A program made the translations under genes and the position numbers. From the IMG/VR virus record IMGVR_UViG_3300005663_000166, positions 1 through 29,192 of that record: 29,192 nucleotides of DNA; one strand, written 5' to 3'. The DNA is from a virus. Positions 7,011 through 15,900 of the stretch are shown here, in pieces; position 1 is the stretch's first letter, and each line of letters starts with the position of its first letter. Below the pieces are notes generated by a model that was not told where the DNA came from, did not search any database, and was given only the letters and a program-made list of their open reading frames with translations.

Positions 7011-8812
7011 TGGCGAGACGATATAGACCATTTCCCGTCCTGGCACCCCTTGGGGTGAACAACAGGGACCAGCGTATCGGTGGGTTCCTGCGAGAGGCCA
7101 CGGACTCTCGAAATGTGGACTTCTTCGGTTCCTACATCGAGAGCCGAAAGGGCCGAAGAAGGTACAACACGGCTAGGAACGGCGATGGGCTGGACATAGT
7201 GAGCTTCCACTTCTTCAGGGATGAAAACGGTGTCGGCTATTTATTCAAGGTCGCCGGAGACAAGATATTCAAGGCAGACTCCTTGCTTCCCAATGGGACG
7301 TGGACGCTCAAGAAGGATGGCCTGACCGTTTCCGATGCACGGATGACCTCCGTTCCCTTCTACGAGGGGACCGAGATTATGCTGTGTCTGACCAACGGCT
7401 CCGATCCGCCCCTGAAGTACAGCCACGTCACGGATGCGATTTCTGAGCTTTCTACCGATAGCAATGTTCCCAAGGGTGCGCTTTGCTTCGTGCTTGCCCA
7501 AAGGCTGTTTATCGGCCCGATGGCTGCTGCCAATGAAGACCTTACATTCAACCACTCGGACTTCCTGGACGCCATAAGTGGCACGGCCTGGAGCGATGGA
7601 AACAATTTTATCCAGGTGGAGTCTCGGGGGGTTGCCAAAGCCGCCGTGACGATAGGTGACTCTGCCTACATCCTGACCGAGGACGAGATCCACGCTGTCC
7701 CTACGACAGGCGACGCCGTGAGTCCATTCAGGGTGGTTCAGGTGGCCAACGTGGGGACCCTCAGCCAGGAGAGCGTCAAGGTCATCCCAGGAGAGGGCTA
7801 CTTCTGTTTCTTGGGCCGGGATGGGATGCCCTATTCATTCGACGTACAAAACAGGCTGGTTCCCATCGGGTCGAAGATTCCAGCCGTTCTGCTTGGAAGC
7901 GACGACTCGGACTACGGTGGCCTCAACAAGAACAAGTTCGATGGCGCTGTAGCTGTCCACGACAGCGAACTCGGGCGGTATCGTCTATACGTTCCCAACG
8001 CAGGGTCGAGCTACAACAACCTGGTTCTCGACTATTACTACCGGGTTCGGCTGTTTGACCTTGACCCCACAACAAAGACCGGGACGGGGCACTTGCTCGG
8101 CCAATGGTTCTTCTCGGACTGCGATGTGAGGGCCGTGGTCGAGGCGCTTGATGGGAACAATGACCGTGTGATTTACACCTCTTCCGGCAAGTCGGATGAG
8201 ACGACAGGGACCGTGGCGATAGACTCCGATGGCAACGTCACGGGGACCGACACCGTTTTTGACCAGTCGATGGTCGGCGATGACTTCATAATCAGCGCCG
8301 GAACATGGGTTGTGAGTCAAGTCGATACAGGCACGGCTCTTGTTCTTACCTCATACGATGGCGGGACTCAATCAGCCGGCACGAGCTACACGATATCGAG
8401 GCGCGGGCTGGCGTACCAGGAGGATTACGGAACGAACGACGATGGAAAAGCCATTGACGCAAAGTATTGGACCCGCTGGTTCGATTTCGGAATGATGGGA
8501 GAGAACAAATTCGTACCTGAAGCCAATGTCCTGACCCGCAAAAGCGGGGCCTGGGACCTAGATGTGTATCACATGGTCGATTTCGAGGACGGCGAAGGGC
8601 TGAGAAACTTAATCGACCTCACGCCCGTCGGCGCTGTGGTTGGGACAGCCATAATCGGAACTGCCGTTATCGGCTCCGAGGGGGCCGTGCCGTTAATCGT
8701 TCCGACGAACACTTATGGCCAAGCGGTGAGGTATCGCATAGGCAACGGGAACCTTGACCAGACGTTCGCTTTCTACGGGATTATCCCGAAGTTCTTGCCC
8801 GCAATTTTCTGA
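7010..8812 (+). CDS. Tail nozzle / DNA-stabilisation (P22 gp10-like) protein
   Basis: This 600-aa protein opens with FPVLAPLGVNNRDQRIGGFL, then REATDSRNVDFFGSYIESRK and GRRRYNT, the hallmark start of phage tail nozzle or packaged-DNA stabilisation proteins. The body has repeated beta-strand segments suggesting a beta-propeller (LCLTNGSDPPLKY, AYILTEDEIHAV, YFCFLGRDGMPYSFD). The C-terminus is a beta domain (AVRYRIGNGNLDQTFAFYG). It would close the portal-adaptor channel and carry fibres. It sits between adaptor and accessory genes, with TGATG coupling at both ends. The upstream in-frame TTG/GTG lie inside the adaptor gene, so the ATG is preferred. Confidence 0.75.
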   Translation: MARRYRPFPVLAPLGVNNRDQRIGGFLREATDSRNVDFFGSYIESRKGRRRYNTARNGDGLDIVSFHFFRDENGVGYLFKVAGDKIFKADSLLPNGTWTLKKDGLTVSDARMTSVPFYEGTEIMLCLTNGSDPPLKYSHVTDAISELSTDSNVPKGALCFVLAQRLFIGPMAAANEDLTFNHSDFLDAISGTAWSDGNNFIQVESRGVAKAAVTIGDSAYILTEDEIHAVPTTGDAVSPFRVVQVANVGTLSQESVKVIPGEGYFCFLGRDGMPYSFDVQNRLVPIGSKIPAVLLGSDDSDYGGLNKNKFDGAVAVHDSELGRYRLYVPNAGSSYNNLVLDYYYRVRLFDLDPTTKTGTGHLLGQWFFSDCDVRAVVEALDGNNDRVIYTSSGKSDETTGTVAIDSDGNVTGTDTVFDQSMVGDDFIISAGTWVVSQVDTGTALVLTSYDGGTQSAGTSYTISRRGLAYQEDYGTNDDGKAIDAKYWTRWFDFGMMGENKFVPEANVLTRKSGAWDLDVYHMVDFEDGEGLRNLIDLTPVGAVVGTAIIGTAVIGSEGAVPLIVPTNTYGQAVRYRIGNGNLDQTFAFYGIIPKFLPAIF

Positions 8813-9042
8813 TGGGCAAGAGGAGGACGTTCAGGCCCGCAAGCCCGTATTCGGACGTTCCGGGCCTTGGTAGGGACTTAGAGAGGGTTGCCGACCTCTT
8901 CTTGAGGCCGTCGGCGTTCCGAAGGACGCCCTCTAGCGCGACGGACAAAGGCAATCCGGGGGATTGGGCTTACGATGCCAGCTATATATACATCTGCGTT
9001 GACACGGACATTTGGAAGAGGGTGGCTATCTCGACTTGGTAG
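8812..9042 (+). CDS. Small tail-associated protein
   Basis: This 76-aa protein has a basic N-terminus (MGKRRTFRP) and a C-terminal motif GDWAYDASYIYICVDTDIWK ending RVAISTW. That strand-rich ending is very common in phage tail and fibre-associated proteins of the form GD..YDD.Y.YVC...N.WKR. It is coupled to the nozzle gene by TGATG. The next gene begins inside it (68-nt overlap). It is probably a minor tail component; the function is not known. Confidence 0.6.
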   Translation: MGKRRTFRPASPYSDVPGLGRDLERVADLFLRPSAFRRTPSSATDKGNPGDWAYDASYIYICVDTDIWKRVAISTW

Positions 9043-9421
9043 GCTCGCTCTCTTCGTTGTCTTGGTGGTGGGCCTTGTCGGGTGCTCCCAGGATGAGCCG
9101 ATATTCGTCAAGGCAGTCTCGGGGTTGTCCATTGAGGCCCGGATCGTCGAGGTCCATGCGGCCACCAAGGAACTGAGGGGCAATTACGAGGCCCTAAAGC
9201 TCCGATACCGTGAAATCGGGTCGGACCGCACCTACGCCCGAAGGATTCTTGAGGGCGCGGATGGGGACATAGCGATTCGGCTCAATTTCATCATCTCCAT
9301 GACCAACGACCTTTTGAAGGCCCCATCACCCTACAACCTCATCAGGGTTCAATGGGAGATAGGGGAGACTGCAAAGCTCATGTTTGACCAGAATCGACGC
9401 ATCAACCGCTTGAAGGAATAG
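8975..9421 (+). CDS. Phage-encoded lipoprotein with coiled coil
   Basis: This 148-aa protein has a positively charged leader and a hydrophobic stretch (LALFVVLVVG) that ends in the lipobox GLVGC (Cys37). It would be lipidated and anchored in the envelope. The residue after Cys is Ser, favouring outer-membrane sorting by the +2 rule. The mature part is helical and charged (ATKELRGNYEALKLRYREI). The first 68 nt overlap the preceding gene in another frame, and TTG 8999 is a shorter possible start. Candidate roles are superinfection exclusion or an outer-membrane spanin, but no inner-membrane partner is adjacent. Confidence 0.65.
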   Translation: MPAIYTSALTRTFGRGWLSRLGRLALFVVLVVGLVGCSQDEPIFVKAVSGLSIEARIVEVHAATKELRGNYEALKLRYREIGSDRTYARRILEGADGDIAIRLNFIISMTNDLLKAPSPYNLIRVQWEIGETAKLMFDQNRRINRLKE

Positions 9422-9425
9422 TGCC

Positions 9426-9566
9426 ATGAGTTGGACAGAATGGATTCTTTCGTTGTTCCGCAGGAAGAAAAAGCCGCTGGAGCCCATTGAGCCGGTCGAG
9501 CCTGCTGATTGGGATGAGTTCGAGCGGGGGAAAGAAGAGGAAAAAGATGAGACGGATAACTCTTAG
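9426..9566 (+). CDS. Small amphipathic/acidic protein
   Basis: This 46-aa frame begins MSWTEWILSLFRRKKKPLEP, an amphipathic helix followed by a basic patch. It then becomes very acidic (FERGKEEEKDETDNS). AAGGA at 9413-9417 gives a good ribosome site. The C-terminal codons overlap the signal-peptide gene that starts at 9547 by 20 nt. It could be a membrane-surface peptide. No homologue is recognised. Confidence 0.5.
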   Translation: MSWTEWILSLFRRKKKPLEPIEPVEPADWDEFERGKEEEKDETDNS

Positions 9567-10575
9567 CCTCATTGCCCTGGTCCTTGCCGCCGCCTCGCCC
9601 GCGTCGGCGGGAACGCTCAGTCTGCCGCGTGTCTCCACCGGGGATACCATCACAGCCAGTACGCTTAACGATCCCCGCGCTGCGACTGAGGCCGTGGTTA
9701 ACAGCCTTGAGAACGTCAACATCTCTGCCACCGCCGCTATCGACGAGAGCAAGATACTTCACAAGTCCGGTGGACACGACCACAGCGGGGGCGCTGAGGG
9801 AACCAACGTCACCGGCGTAGCCCTTGAAGGTTACATCACCGGCCTTTGGATTGATAACAATTCCGGCGATGCCAGCCACGATATCGACATAGCTACAGGC
9901 AGGGCCAACGACTCCACCGATTCCACCAACATAGCAGTATCGGCCACCCTGACTGCCGCAATCGACACCCAGGGCGCTAATGGGATGGACGATGCCGACG
10001 ACGTAGCCAGTGATGCCGAGGCAGACACTTGGTACGATATGCTTGTAATCCAGACCTCGGATGGTGCCACCCAGGCGGGCTACTACAACAAGAAGGGCAC
10101 GTCCATGAACTGCCCGAGCGGGTACGCGGGTTGTACCTTCAGGGTCATTGGCTATGTGCGGACGGACTCATCGAAGAATATCCTAGCGTTCGGTCGTGTC
10201 CGGAACTACTTCAGCTTCGACGACCCGATTCAGGATGAGAGTGATGGGAGCATTGTAGATAACACCGCTGAGACTGCGACGCTTACTGTGCCACCCAGCA
10301 CCTTGGCCCATGTGCGGCTTTATATAGTCAACAATGGGGGCAACAATGCCATAGCGGGTTTAGTCAGACCCGTCGGTGGGGCCGGCACCACATCAAATTA
10401 CGACGAGGCTACTGTTATAGAACCTTATTCCATAGCCAATGTAGGCGTTTCTGGCGAAGCTCTAGTCCCTGCAGATGGCTCATCGCAAATCGAATACATG
10501 GGTCGTGCCAGCTCTGGGACTCTCACGATAGAGATAAACACCCTAGGTTTTTGGGACGATATTCATGTGCATTAA
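9547..10575 (+). CDS. Fibre/appendage-like protein with Sec signal peptide
   Basis: This 342-aa protein starts with a clear Sec signal (MRRITLSLIALVLAAASPASAG, cut after ASA). It then has LPRVSTGDTITASTLNDPRA and NVNISATAAIDESKIL, a pattern common in phage tail-fibre or appendage proteins, followed by GGHDHSGG. The C-terminal about 120 residues are a beta-sandwich (ATLTVPPSTLAHVRLYIVNN through LTIEINTLGFWDD). The ribosome site is GAGG within the previous gene. A fibre with a signal peptide may be displayed on the infected cell or tethered to membrane rather than assembled in the cytoplasm. The alternative is a structural protein whose hydrophobic N-terminus is an anchor. Confidence 0.65.
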   Translation: MRRITLSLIALVLAAASPASAGTLSLPRVSTGDTITASTLNDPRAATEAVVNSLENVNISATAAIDESKILHKSGGHDHSGGAEGTNVTGVALEGYITGLWIDNNSGDASHDIDIATGRANDSTDSTNIAVSATLTAAIDTQGANGMDDADDVASDAEADTWYDMLVIQTSDGATQAGYYNKKGTSMNCPSGYAGCTFRVIGYVRTDSSKNILAFGRVRNYFSFDDPIQDESDGSIVDNTAETATLTVPPSTLAHVRLYIVNNGGNNAIAGLVRPVGGAGTTSNYDEATVIEPYSIANVGVSGEALVPADGSSQIEYMGRASSGTLTIEINTLGFWDDIHVH

Positions 10576-10590
10576 GAGAGAGATAAACTG

Positions 10591-10827
10591 ATGGGTTTTG
10601 ACTGCGCCAAGTGCGGAGCGTGCTGCAAGCTGTTTAACCCGTTTACGGGCCTTGGGCGTTGCCCTCAACTGACGGCAGATGGCCTCTGCTCGATATATGA
10701 CGAAAGGCCAGATATTTGCCGGGTCGATGAGATGGCGAAGCGGTCCGGAGTTCCAATTGACGAGTATTACAAAATGGCCGAACTGTCTTGTGTGGCGCTT
10801 AAAGAGGCCGTGGAGGTAGCGGCATGA
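10591..10827 (+). CDS. YkgJ-family Cys-cluster (zinc/iron-chelating) protein
   Basis: This 78-aa protein contains FDCAKCGACCKLF at residues 3-15, then a CP...LCSIYDERPDICR block, and one further Cys. That is the CxxCxxCC...CxIYxxRPxxCR signature of the YkgJ/UPF0153 zinc- or iron-chelating family. Some members are linked to flagellar or protein modification, but the biochemical role is generally unknown. It sits between a fibre-like and an internal virion protein gene and ends in the ATGA overlap with the latter. Its phage role is unclear; modification of a virion protein or metal handling are possibilities. Confidence 0.8.
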   Translation: MGFDCAKCGACCKLFNPFTGLGRCPQLTADGLCSIYDERPDICRVDEMAKRSGVPIDEYYKMAELSCVALKEAVEVAA

Positions 10828-11570
10828 CATCACAAATATTCAGAATAAGAGGGCTTTGGAACAGGGCTGCTTGCTTGGTTGCAACGGTCGCCACTTGGGG
10901 ATTCGTGATTTTCGACCTTTTTCATTCCCAACCCCCTGGCATTGTATATGCTATCGAGCCCATGACGGCAATCGCGCTTGCCAGCCTTGTGGCTGGTGGT
11001 GCAAGCACAGCGAGTAAGTTTTTTGGCTCCAAGAAAAAGGAGACCACGACCAGGCCCCCCGTCGATCCGGGGATCGCCACGGGGCAAATCCAAGGCATTG
11101 AGCGGAGCCTTGGCGGGAGACCCGACTTTAATCAGTTCCTTCAAGGTCCGGGCAAGAGCCTATCCGAGGCCATAGCCCGTATCATGTCCGCCCCGGTACG
11201 GAAACAGGCCGGAAGGGCGAGTGGCCAGCGAAGGGAGACGGCCCGACGGCTCGGGACGCTGAGAACAGGCGGGTTCACGCGGCGGAACCAGATGGCGAAC
11301 GTGGACCTCCAGGGGACGCTTTCCGGTATCAGCGACCGCGCCTTTCGTACCCTTCCAGGCATATTCCAGCAGACCGAGCAAGCCCCCTTCCAGCAGAGAA
11401 TGAACTCCATCCTCCGGCTTCTCGGGATTCAATCTGGCCAGGGACCGACAACCACAACAACTACAGGTGGCGGGGGGGCTGGCCCCGCACTCGCCGCTGG
11501 TGGTGAGGCTGCTGGTGACTTTGGGAACCTCTTAGTCATGCTGGAAATGCTGAAGCGGATGCCACAGTAA
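10824..11570 (+). CDS. Internal virion / membrane-associated virion protein
   Basis: This 248-aa protein has a hydrophobic N-terminal stretch (LVATVATWGFVIFDLF, about residues 18-33) and a second weakly hydrophobic element, TAIALASLVAGGAST. A basic helical segment follows, then a Thr/Gly-rich linker (TTTTTTGGGG) and a short C-terminal helix. Its small size, membrane-active N-terminus and place before two large internal proteins match T7 gp14-type ejection proteins, which form the outer-membrane pore. ATG 10962 would give a shorter protein without the first TM; ATGA overlap with the upstream gene supports 10824. The assignment is from architecture and order, not motif. Confidence 0.55.
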   Translation: MTSQIFRIRGLWNRAACLVATVATWGFVIFDLFHSQPPGIVYAIEPMTAIALASLVAGGASTASKFFGSKKKETTTRPPVDPGIATGQIQGIERSLGGRPDFNQFLQGPGKSLSEAIARIMSAPVRKQAGRASGQRRETARRLGTLRTGGFTRRNQMANVDLQGTLSGISDRAFRTLPGIFQQTEQAPFQQRMNSILRLLGIQSGQGPTTTTTTGGGGAGPALAAGGEAAGDFGNLLVMLEMLKRMPQ

Positions 11571-11586
11571 GGCGCGGGGTGAGCCG

Positions 11587-12912
11587 GTGCCTTCTCCAAT
11601 CGCAAAAATCACGGATGCCCTGCTCCAGCTCCAGAAGCTACGGGTCAGCCAGAGCAAGACCCGCCGCAAGCGCGAGAAAGAACTGTCGGCGGGTGAACAG
11701 AAGCTGGCTGACCAAAGGCTGAAGTTCCTAGAGAAAAAGCTCAAAGCCACCCAAGCCCAGCTAAAAGAGGTCTCAACCAAGAGGACGAAGGCTGCCGAGG
11801 CCGACGTGGACTTTAGGCCAGGTGAGCCTCTGCACGAGCAGGCAGGAAGGATTGCCAAGCAGAAGCGTCTGGGTAAGGCGCGGACAGGGACCAAGGCAGC
11901 CGTTAGAATCCTCCGCGAGCGGGAACAAGAGTTCAAGCGGCTGGGGGGTAGCGAGGCGGATGCGAAGCGGCTTAAATCGTCGCAGTTGAAGGCCCGAATC
12001 GTTTCCATGAAGGGCGAGGCGAAGAAAAAGGCGGCAGATGAGAAGTCGCTGAAGGCGAGGCGTGTCAAGGCGGCGACGGCTGGCTTACCGTTCCGGGAAA
12101 GCGATACGGACCTCAGCCTCGCCAAGAGGATAGGGGGAAGGAAGAGGCTTACCACCGCTCGGGGCAAGGCTCAAGCGTCGATTCGCAAGCTGAAAGAACG
12201 TGAGGAGGAGTTCAAGCGTGGGGGCGGGGACCCGAGAGTCGCCGAGACCATGACATCATCCCAGCTTCGTTCCGGCATAAAACGCCAGAAGAAGGTCCGA
12301 TCTGATGCCGACAAGCTGGCCAAGGCCAAGGCGTCTCATATCAAGGAAGTCGATGGCCTAATCTCGACCGACAAGAAGACCGGGGAGCAGTTCGTCAATT
12401 TAACGGAACCCCGCAGAGTCCATCTCCGGAAAAGACAGGAGAGGCTATTCCCCGGCGACCCCGTTCCTCGGTCGCTGTGGGCTCCCGAAGAGGACCGCAC
12501 CCTTGAGGATAAAATAGCCGCGCTAGGGCCCAGGCCAAGGGATCGGGGCGGGCTGGGTCGGCTCCTAGCGAACGTGCCAGGGTTTGGGGGTGGCGAGCTT
12601 GCCGAGGCAGATATTCAGCAGTACGACTTAGCAGTTGAGGAGATTACGAGAACTCATGTGGTTGCACCCGCTACAGGTATTGCTCCCACACAGCCAGGGC
12701 CAGCCCAAACACCCACAGGAAGACAACCCAAAAGGCTGCTCGGGAGAAAAGGGACCGCCCGCCAAGCCAACGGAAAAACAGCCAGAGGAAGTAAGCCGCT
12801 GGTACGCCGAACCAAACAAGATAGGTCAAGTGGTCCAGGAGCTGGTCAACCATTGAAGGCCCCCGCCGAGATGACGGACCAAGAGATACTTAACGCTCTA
12901 GGGGTAAGATAA
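11587..12912 (+). CDS. Basic internal virion (ejection) protein with tandem repeats
   Basis: This is a 441-aa, very Lys/Arg-rich, helical protein with a GTG start after GGTGAG. Residues about 69-160 and 162-250 are two related units at a constant 93-residue offset (FR at 76/169, EREQEFKR at 111 against EREEEFKR at 204, SSQL at 131/224). The C-terminus is proline-rich and basic, with KRLLGRK (382) and KPLVRR (403), resembling motifs in the giant neighbour. It ends in TAATG overlap with that gene. It is likely packaged in the head next to DNA and ejected; DNA condensation is suggested by the charge. No enzymatic motif is visible. Confidence 0.6.
   Translation: MPSPIAKITDALLQLQKLRVSQSKTRRKREKELSAGEQKLADQRLKFLEKKLKATQAQLKEVSTKRTKAAEADVDFRPGEPLHEQAGRIAKQKRLGKARTGTKAAVRILREREQEFKRLGGSEADAKRLKSSQLKARIVSMKGEAKKKAADEKSLKARRVKAATAGLPFRESDTDLSLAKRIGGRKRLTTARGKAQASIRKLKEREEEFKRGGGDPRVAETMTSSQLRSGIKRQKKVRSDADKLAKAKASHIKEVDGLISTDKKTGEQFVNLTEPRRVHLRKRQERLFPGDPVPRSLWAPEEDRTLEDKIAALGPRPRDRGGLGRLLANVPGFGGGELAEADIQQYDLAVEEITRTHVVAPATGIAPTQPGPAQTPTGRQPKRLLGRKGTARQANGKTARGSKPLVRRTKQDRSSGPGAGQPLKAPAEMTDQEILNALGVR
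11791..12336 (+). repeat. Two tandem coding repeats, 279-nt period
   Basis: Aligned residue motifs recur at an exact 93-residue (279-nt) offset within the basic virion protein, with divergent DNA but conserved spacing. This indicates an old internal duplication kept for structural reasons. Confidence 0.6.
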
Positions 12913-15900
12913 TGCCTGCCGTCGCAGAACGCAACAGGAGCCTCGAGCTTCTCTTGGAGGCAGACAGGCGGGGAATCCTCCCTGAAGGTAAGCTCGGCCT
13001 GCTGGATGAGGCCCTAAAGAGGGGCCTGGTTCCATTTGACCCCGAAGGGAGCGGCTTCGATTATGGGTCTGCTGAATCTCGGGGCATCACTAGGGACCCG
13101 GTATCTCAGCACTTCCAGAGTGCGGCACCCTTGGCTCCCGAGGAATCCGAGGCACTAGGTCTGCCGCCAGATACCAGCAGAATACTTAAAGGCAGGAGGC
13201 ACGAAACCTTTCAAGAGGAAGTAGAGGCAAGTCGTGGCCTTGGCCGAGAGATCGTCCAGGGTCCAGATGGCAATTATTATTCCGTTCCCGTTCAGCCTGA
13301 TATTGCCCTGCAAAAAGAGGCCCCGCCCACCATGCGGCAACGTCTCATGGACACCCTTGCGCAAAAGGGGGGCGAGGGCGGTGCCATGCTTGCCGAAGCC
13401 CTTCAGCCACCGGACGTTGGGGGTGGTCCTGGACAGGAGGAAGCGTTCTTAGAGCAGGACCCGCTCATATCCTCCCTGGCTGACATAATGACCGTCACCC
13501 CGCCGGGCGATACGGAGGAGTTTGACGCCGCCACCTTGCCAGAGGGCTACCCCGAGGCGATAGGGGGAATCCTCGGTCAGGCGGCGATAGGAGTGGCTGG
13601 GGCCAACGTCTCAACTGCCCAAGGATTGGCTGAGGTCTTCGGTGTGGACTTGAAGACTCTTGAGGAAATAGACCTCGGCGCAGACCCCGAAGGCGTCCTT
13701 GAGGAAACAGCCCGAACCGCTGGCTCTTTCATGGGCGATATACCCCTGATGGTCGGCCTAGGGAAAGCCGTCTACGCCATTCCTGGACTGAGCGCACTAC
13801 CCCCGAATGTCATCTCCAACGGCATCAAGCACGGCCTCATCTTCATGGGCATCCATCAGGCCAAGGCTGGCAGGGATATAGAAAAGAAGGAGTTGGCCAC
13901 ATCGTTCGCTACGGGCTTTTTGCTCGGATTCCCCCTATCTATGCCCAATTTGCCCGCAAGAGTGGCTACAAGCGGCGGTTTAGGGGCCACGATAGGCTTT
14001 GTAGCAGGGGAAGAGCCACAGCAGATACTCCATCGGGGCCTTTCGACGGCTTTCTTGGGTGCGATCGGGCGGCGCCAACCCCTGGCTGATATCAGGGTTG
14101 ACCGGGCTCCGAGGGCGAAGCGGGTCAGGACGAAGCCCCTGACCGAGGCGCAGCGGGCGGAGGTCGCCAAGGAGGTCAAGGAAGTCAAGCCGGCGGAGGA
14201 GCCTGAGCCTGATATCAGACTTGAGAAGCGGGCCCCCGCCAAGCCAGCACCCAAGGTAGAGGTCCCCACCAGGGAGGAGGTCTTAGCGCGTCGAGAGGAG
14301 GGCAAGGCCCGCCGTGAGCGGACCGAGGAGGCGAGGGCTAAGGCGTCGGCTGCTGTGGCCAAGGCCAAGGTGGAAGGCAGGGACGTGCCGACCCCCAAAG
14401 ATAGACCGAAGGTCAAGCCCCTCGTCAGGAAAAAGCCGGCGGAGAAGAAGCCCCTCCTGCGGAAGGAGGCCGAGGTCGGGATACCCAGTACGTTTGCGGG
14501 GGAGACACCAACGAAGGAAAGCACTCAGAGAGATTTGAAGTCAGGTCGATTCGCTAGGGCCATTCAGCGGGGTGGCATCACGCCAGAGGGGGCCATAGCG
14601 CAGATTGAGAGGTTTGGCCTAAAGGTTCCAGAAGGACTGAGAAAGATAGCCGAGCCTGTTACCGCCCCCAAGAAGCCCCTCCTCAAGAAGGCGAAGCCGC
14701 TTCAGGGCGAGGCAGGAAAGAAGACTAAAGCCTTCGATTCCAAGGGCAGGGAATACGAGTTTCGGTTCCGTGTCGTCGAGGCCAATGAACTTATTACCTC
14801 TCACACCGATTTGCTTGGTGTGAACCCTAGATATCCCCAAGAGCTTCAACCTAGAGAGCGGAGCAGGGCGGCATCAAAGGCCCAAGTCGCCGAACTATCC
14901 CAAAAGCTCCGACCGGAGTTGCTCACAGCAGACACTCAGGCACTCGATACGGGTACACCGATTGTTGGGCCAGACAGCATCGTTGAGAGCGGGAACGCTC
15001 GGATAATTGCAGCCAGAAGGGCATATCGGGGGCACTCGGACTTTGAGGAACGGATGAAATCCCATCTTGTCGAACGGGCCAAAGGCTTGGGCCTTGACCC
15101 CAAGAAGGTCCAGGCCATGAAAAGGCCAATTCTTGTCCGTGAGCGGCTGTCCGAGGTTGACAGGGTGAAGTTTGTTCAAAGGGCCAATGAGCCACCTGTG
15201 GCTCGATTCTCTGCCCCTGAACAGGCCAAATCGGATGCCGCCAAGATAACGACAGAGCAAATCGCCAACATGCCGTCCATTGAGGGCAGCGCCAGAGAGC
15301 TAATCTTGTCTCCACTCAACCGTGAATTCGTCCGCAGCTTCATCGGTGAGCTTCCCACGGCGGAACAGGGAGAACTCCTTGACGCTTCGGGCAAGTTGTC
15401 GGAGCGGGGCGTTCAGCGAATTCAAGCCGCACTCTTTGAACGGCTTTATGGAAGCGACCTCACGCCGATCCTCTCCGAACTCACCGACGTAAACATAAAG
15501 AACATCATGGAAGGGTTGCTGGGTGCCTCGGGCCGTGTTGCCCGCGCCAAGGGCCTGCTTGACAAGGGGGATAGGCTCAAGGAACTAGACATTACCAAAG
15601 ACCTTGTTCGGGTCGTGAGGCTTATCAGCGAGACGAGACGCAAGGGGCTCAAGCTCAAGGATGCGCTCGCACAAAAAGACTTCTTCGGTGCGGAGCTGAC
15701 ATCGTTCCAAAAGACCCTTGCCGAGGAGCTGCAAAAGCGATCTAGGTCAAGGAAGGACATAAGGGAACTCGTCGAAAACTACCACAAATTAGTCGAGGAG
15801 TCTCCTCATCCAGACCAGGAAGCGTTGTTTGGTGCTGAGAAACTGACCAAGGAAGACCTATTCAAGCGAGCGCTCAAGCGCAGAGTGACCGAAGAGCTGT

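Noticed and set aside
8999-9030. TTGACA resembling a -35 box
   Set aside because: No acceptable -10 box follows at 16-18 nt, and it lies in coding sequence.
8812-9421. Rz/Rz1 spanin pair
   Set aside because: The lipoprotein overlaps a tail-associated protein without a membrane segment and lies far from the lysin, so a spanin pair is not supported.
11532-12167. Minus-strand frame of 211 codons opposite the basic virion protein
   Set aside because: Ser/Leu/Ala/Arg-rich shadow of a Lys/Arg-rich gene, with no ribosome site or motif.
13856-14524. Minus-strand frame of 222 codons inside the giant virion gene
   Set aside because: Low-complexity shadow opposite a Lys/Glu-rich linker; no start signal.
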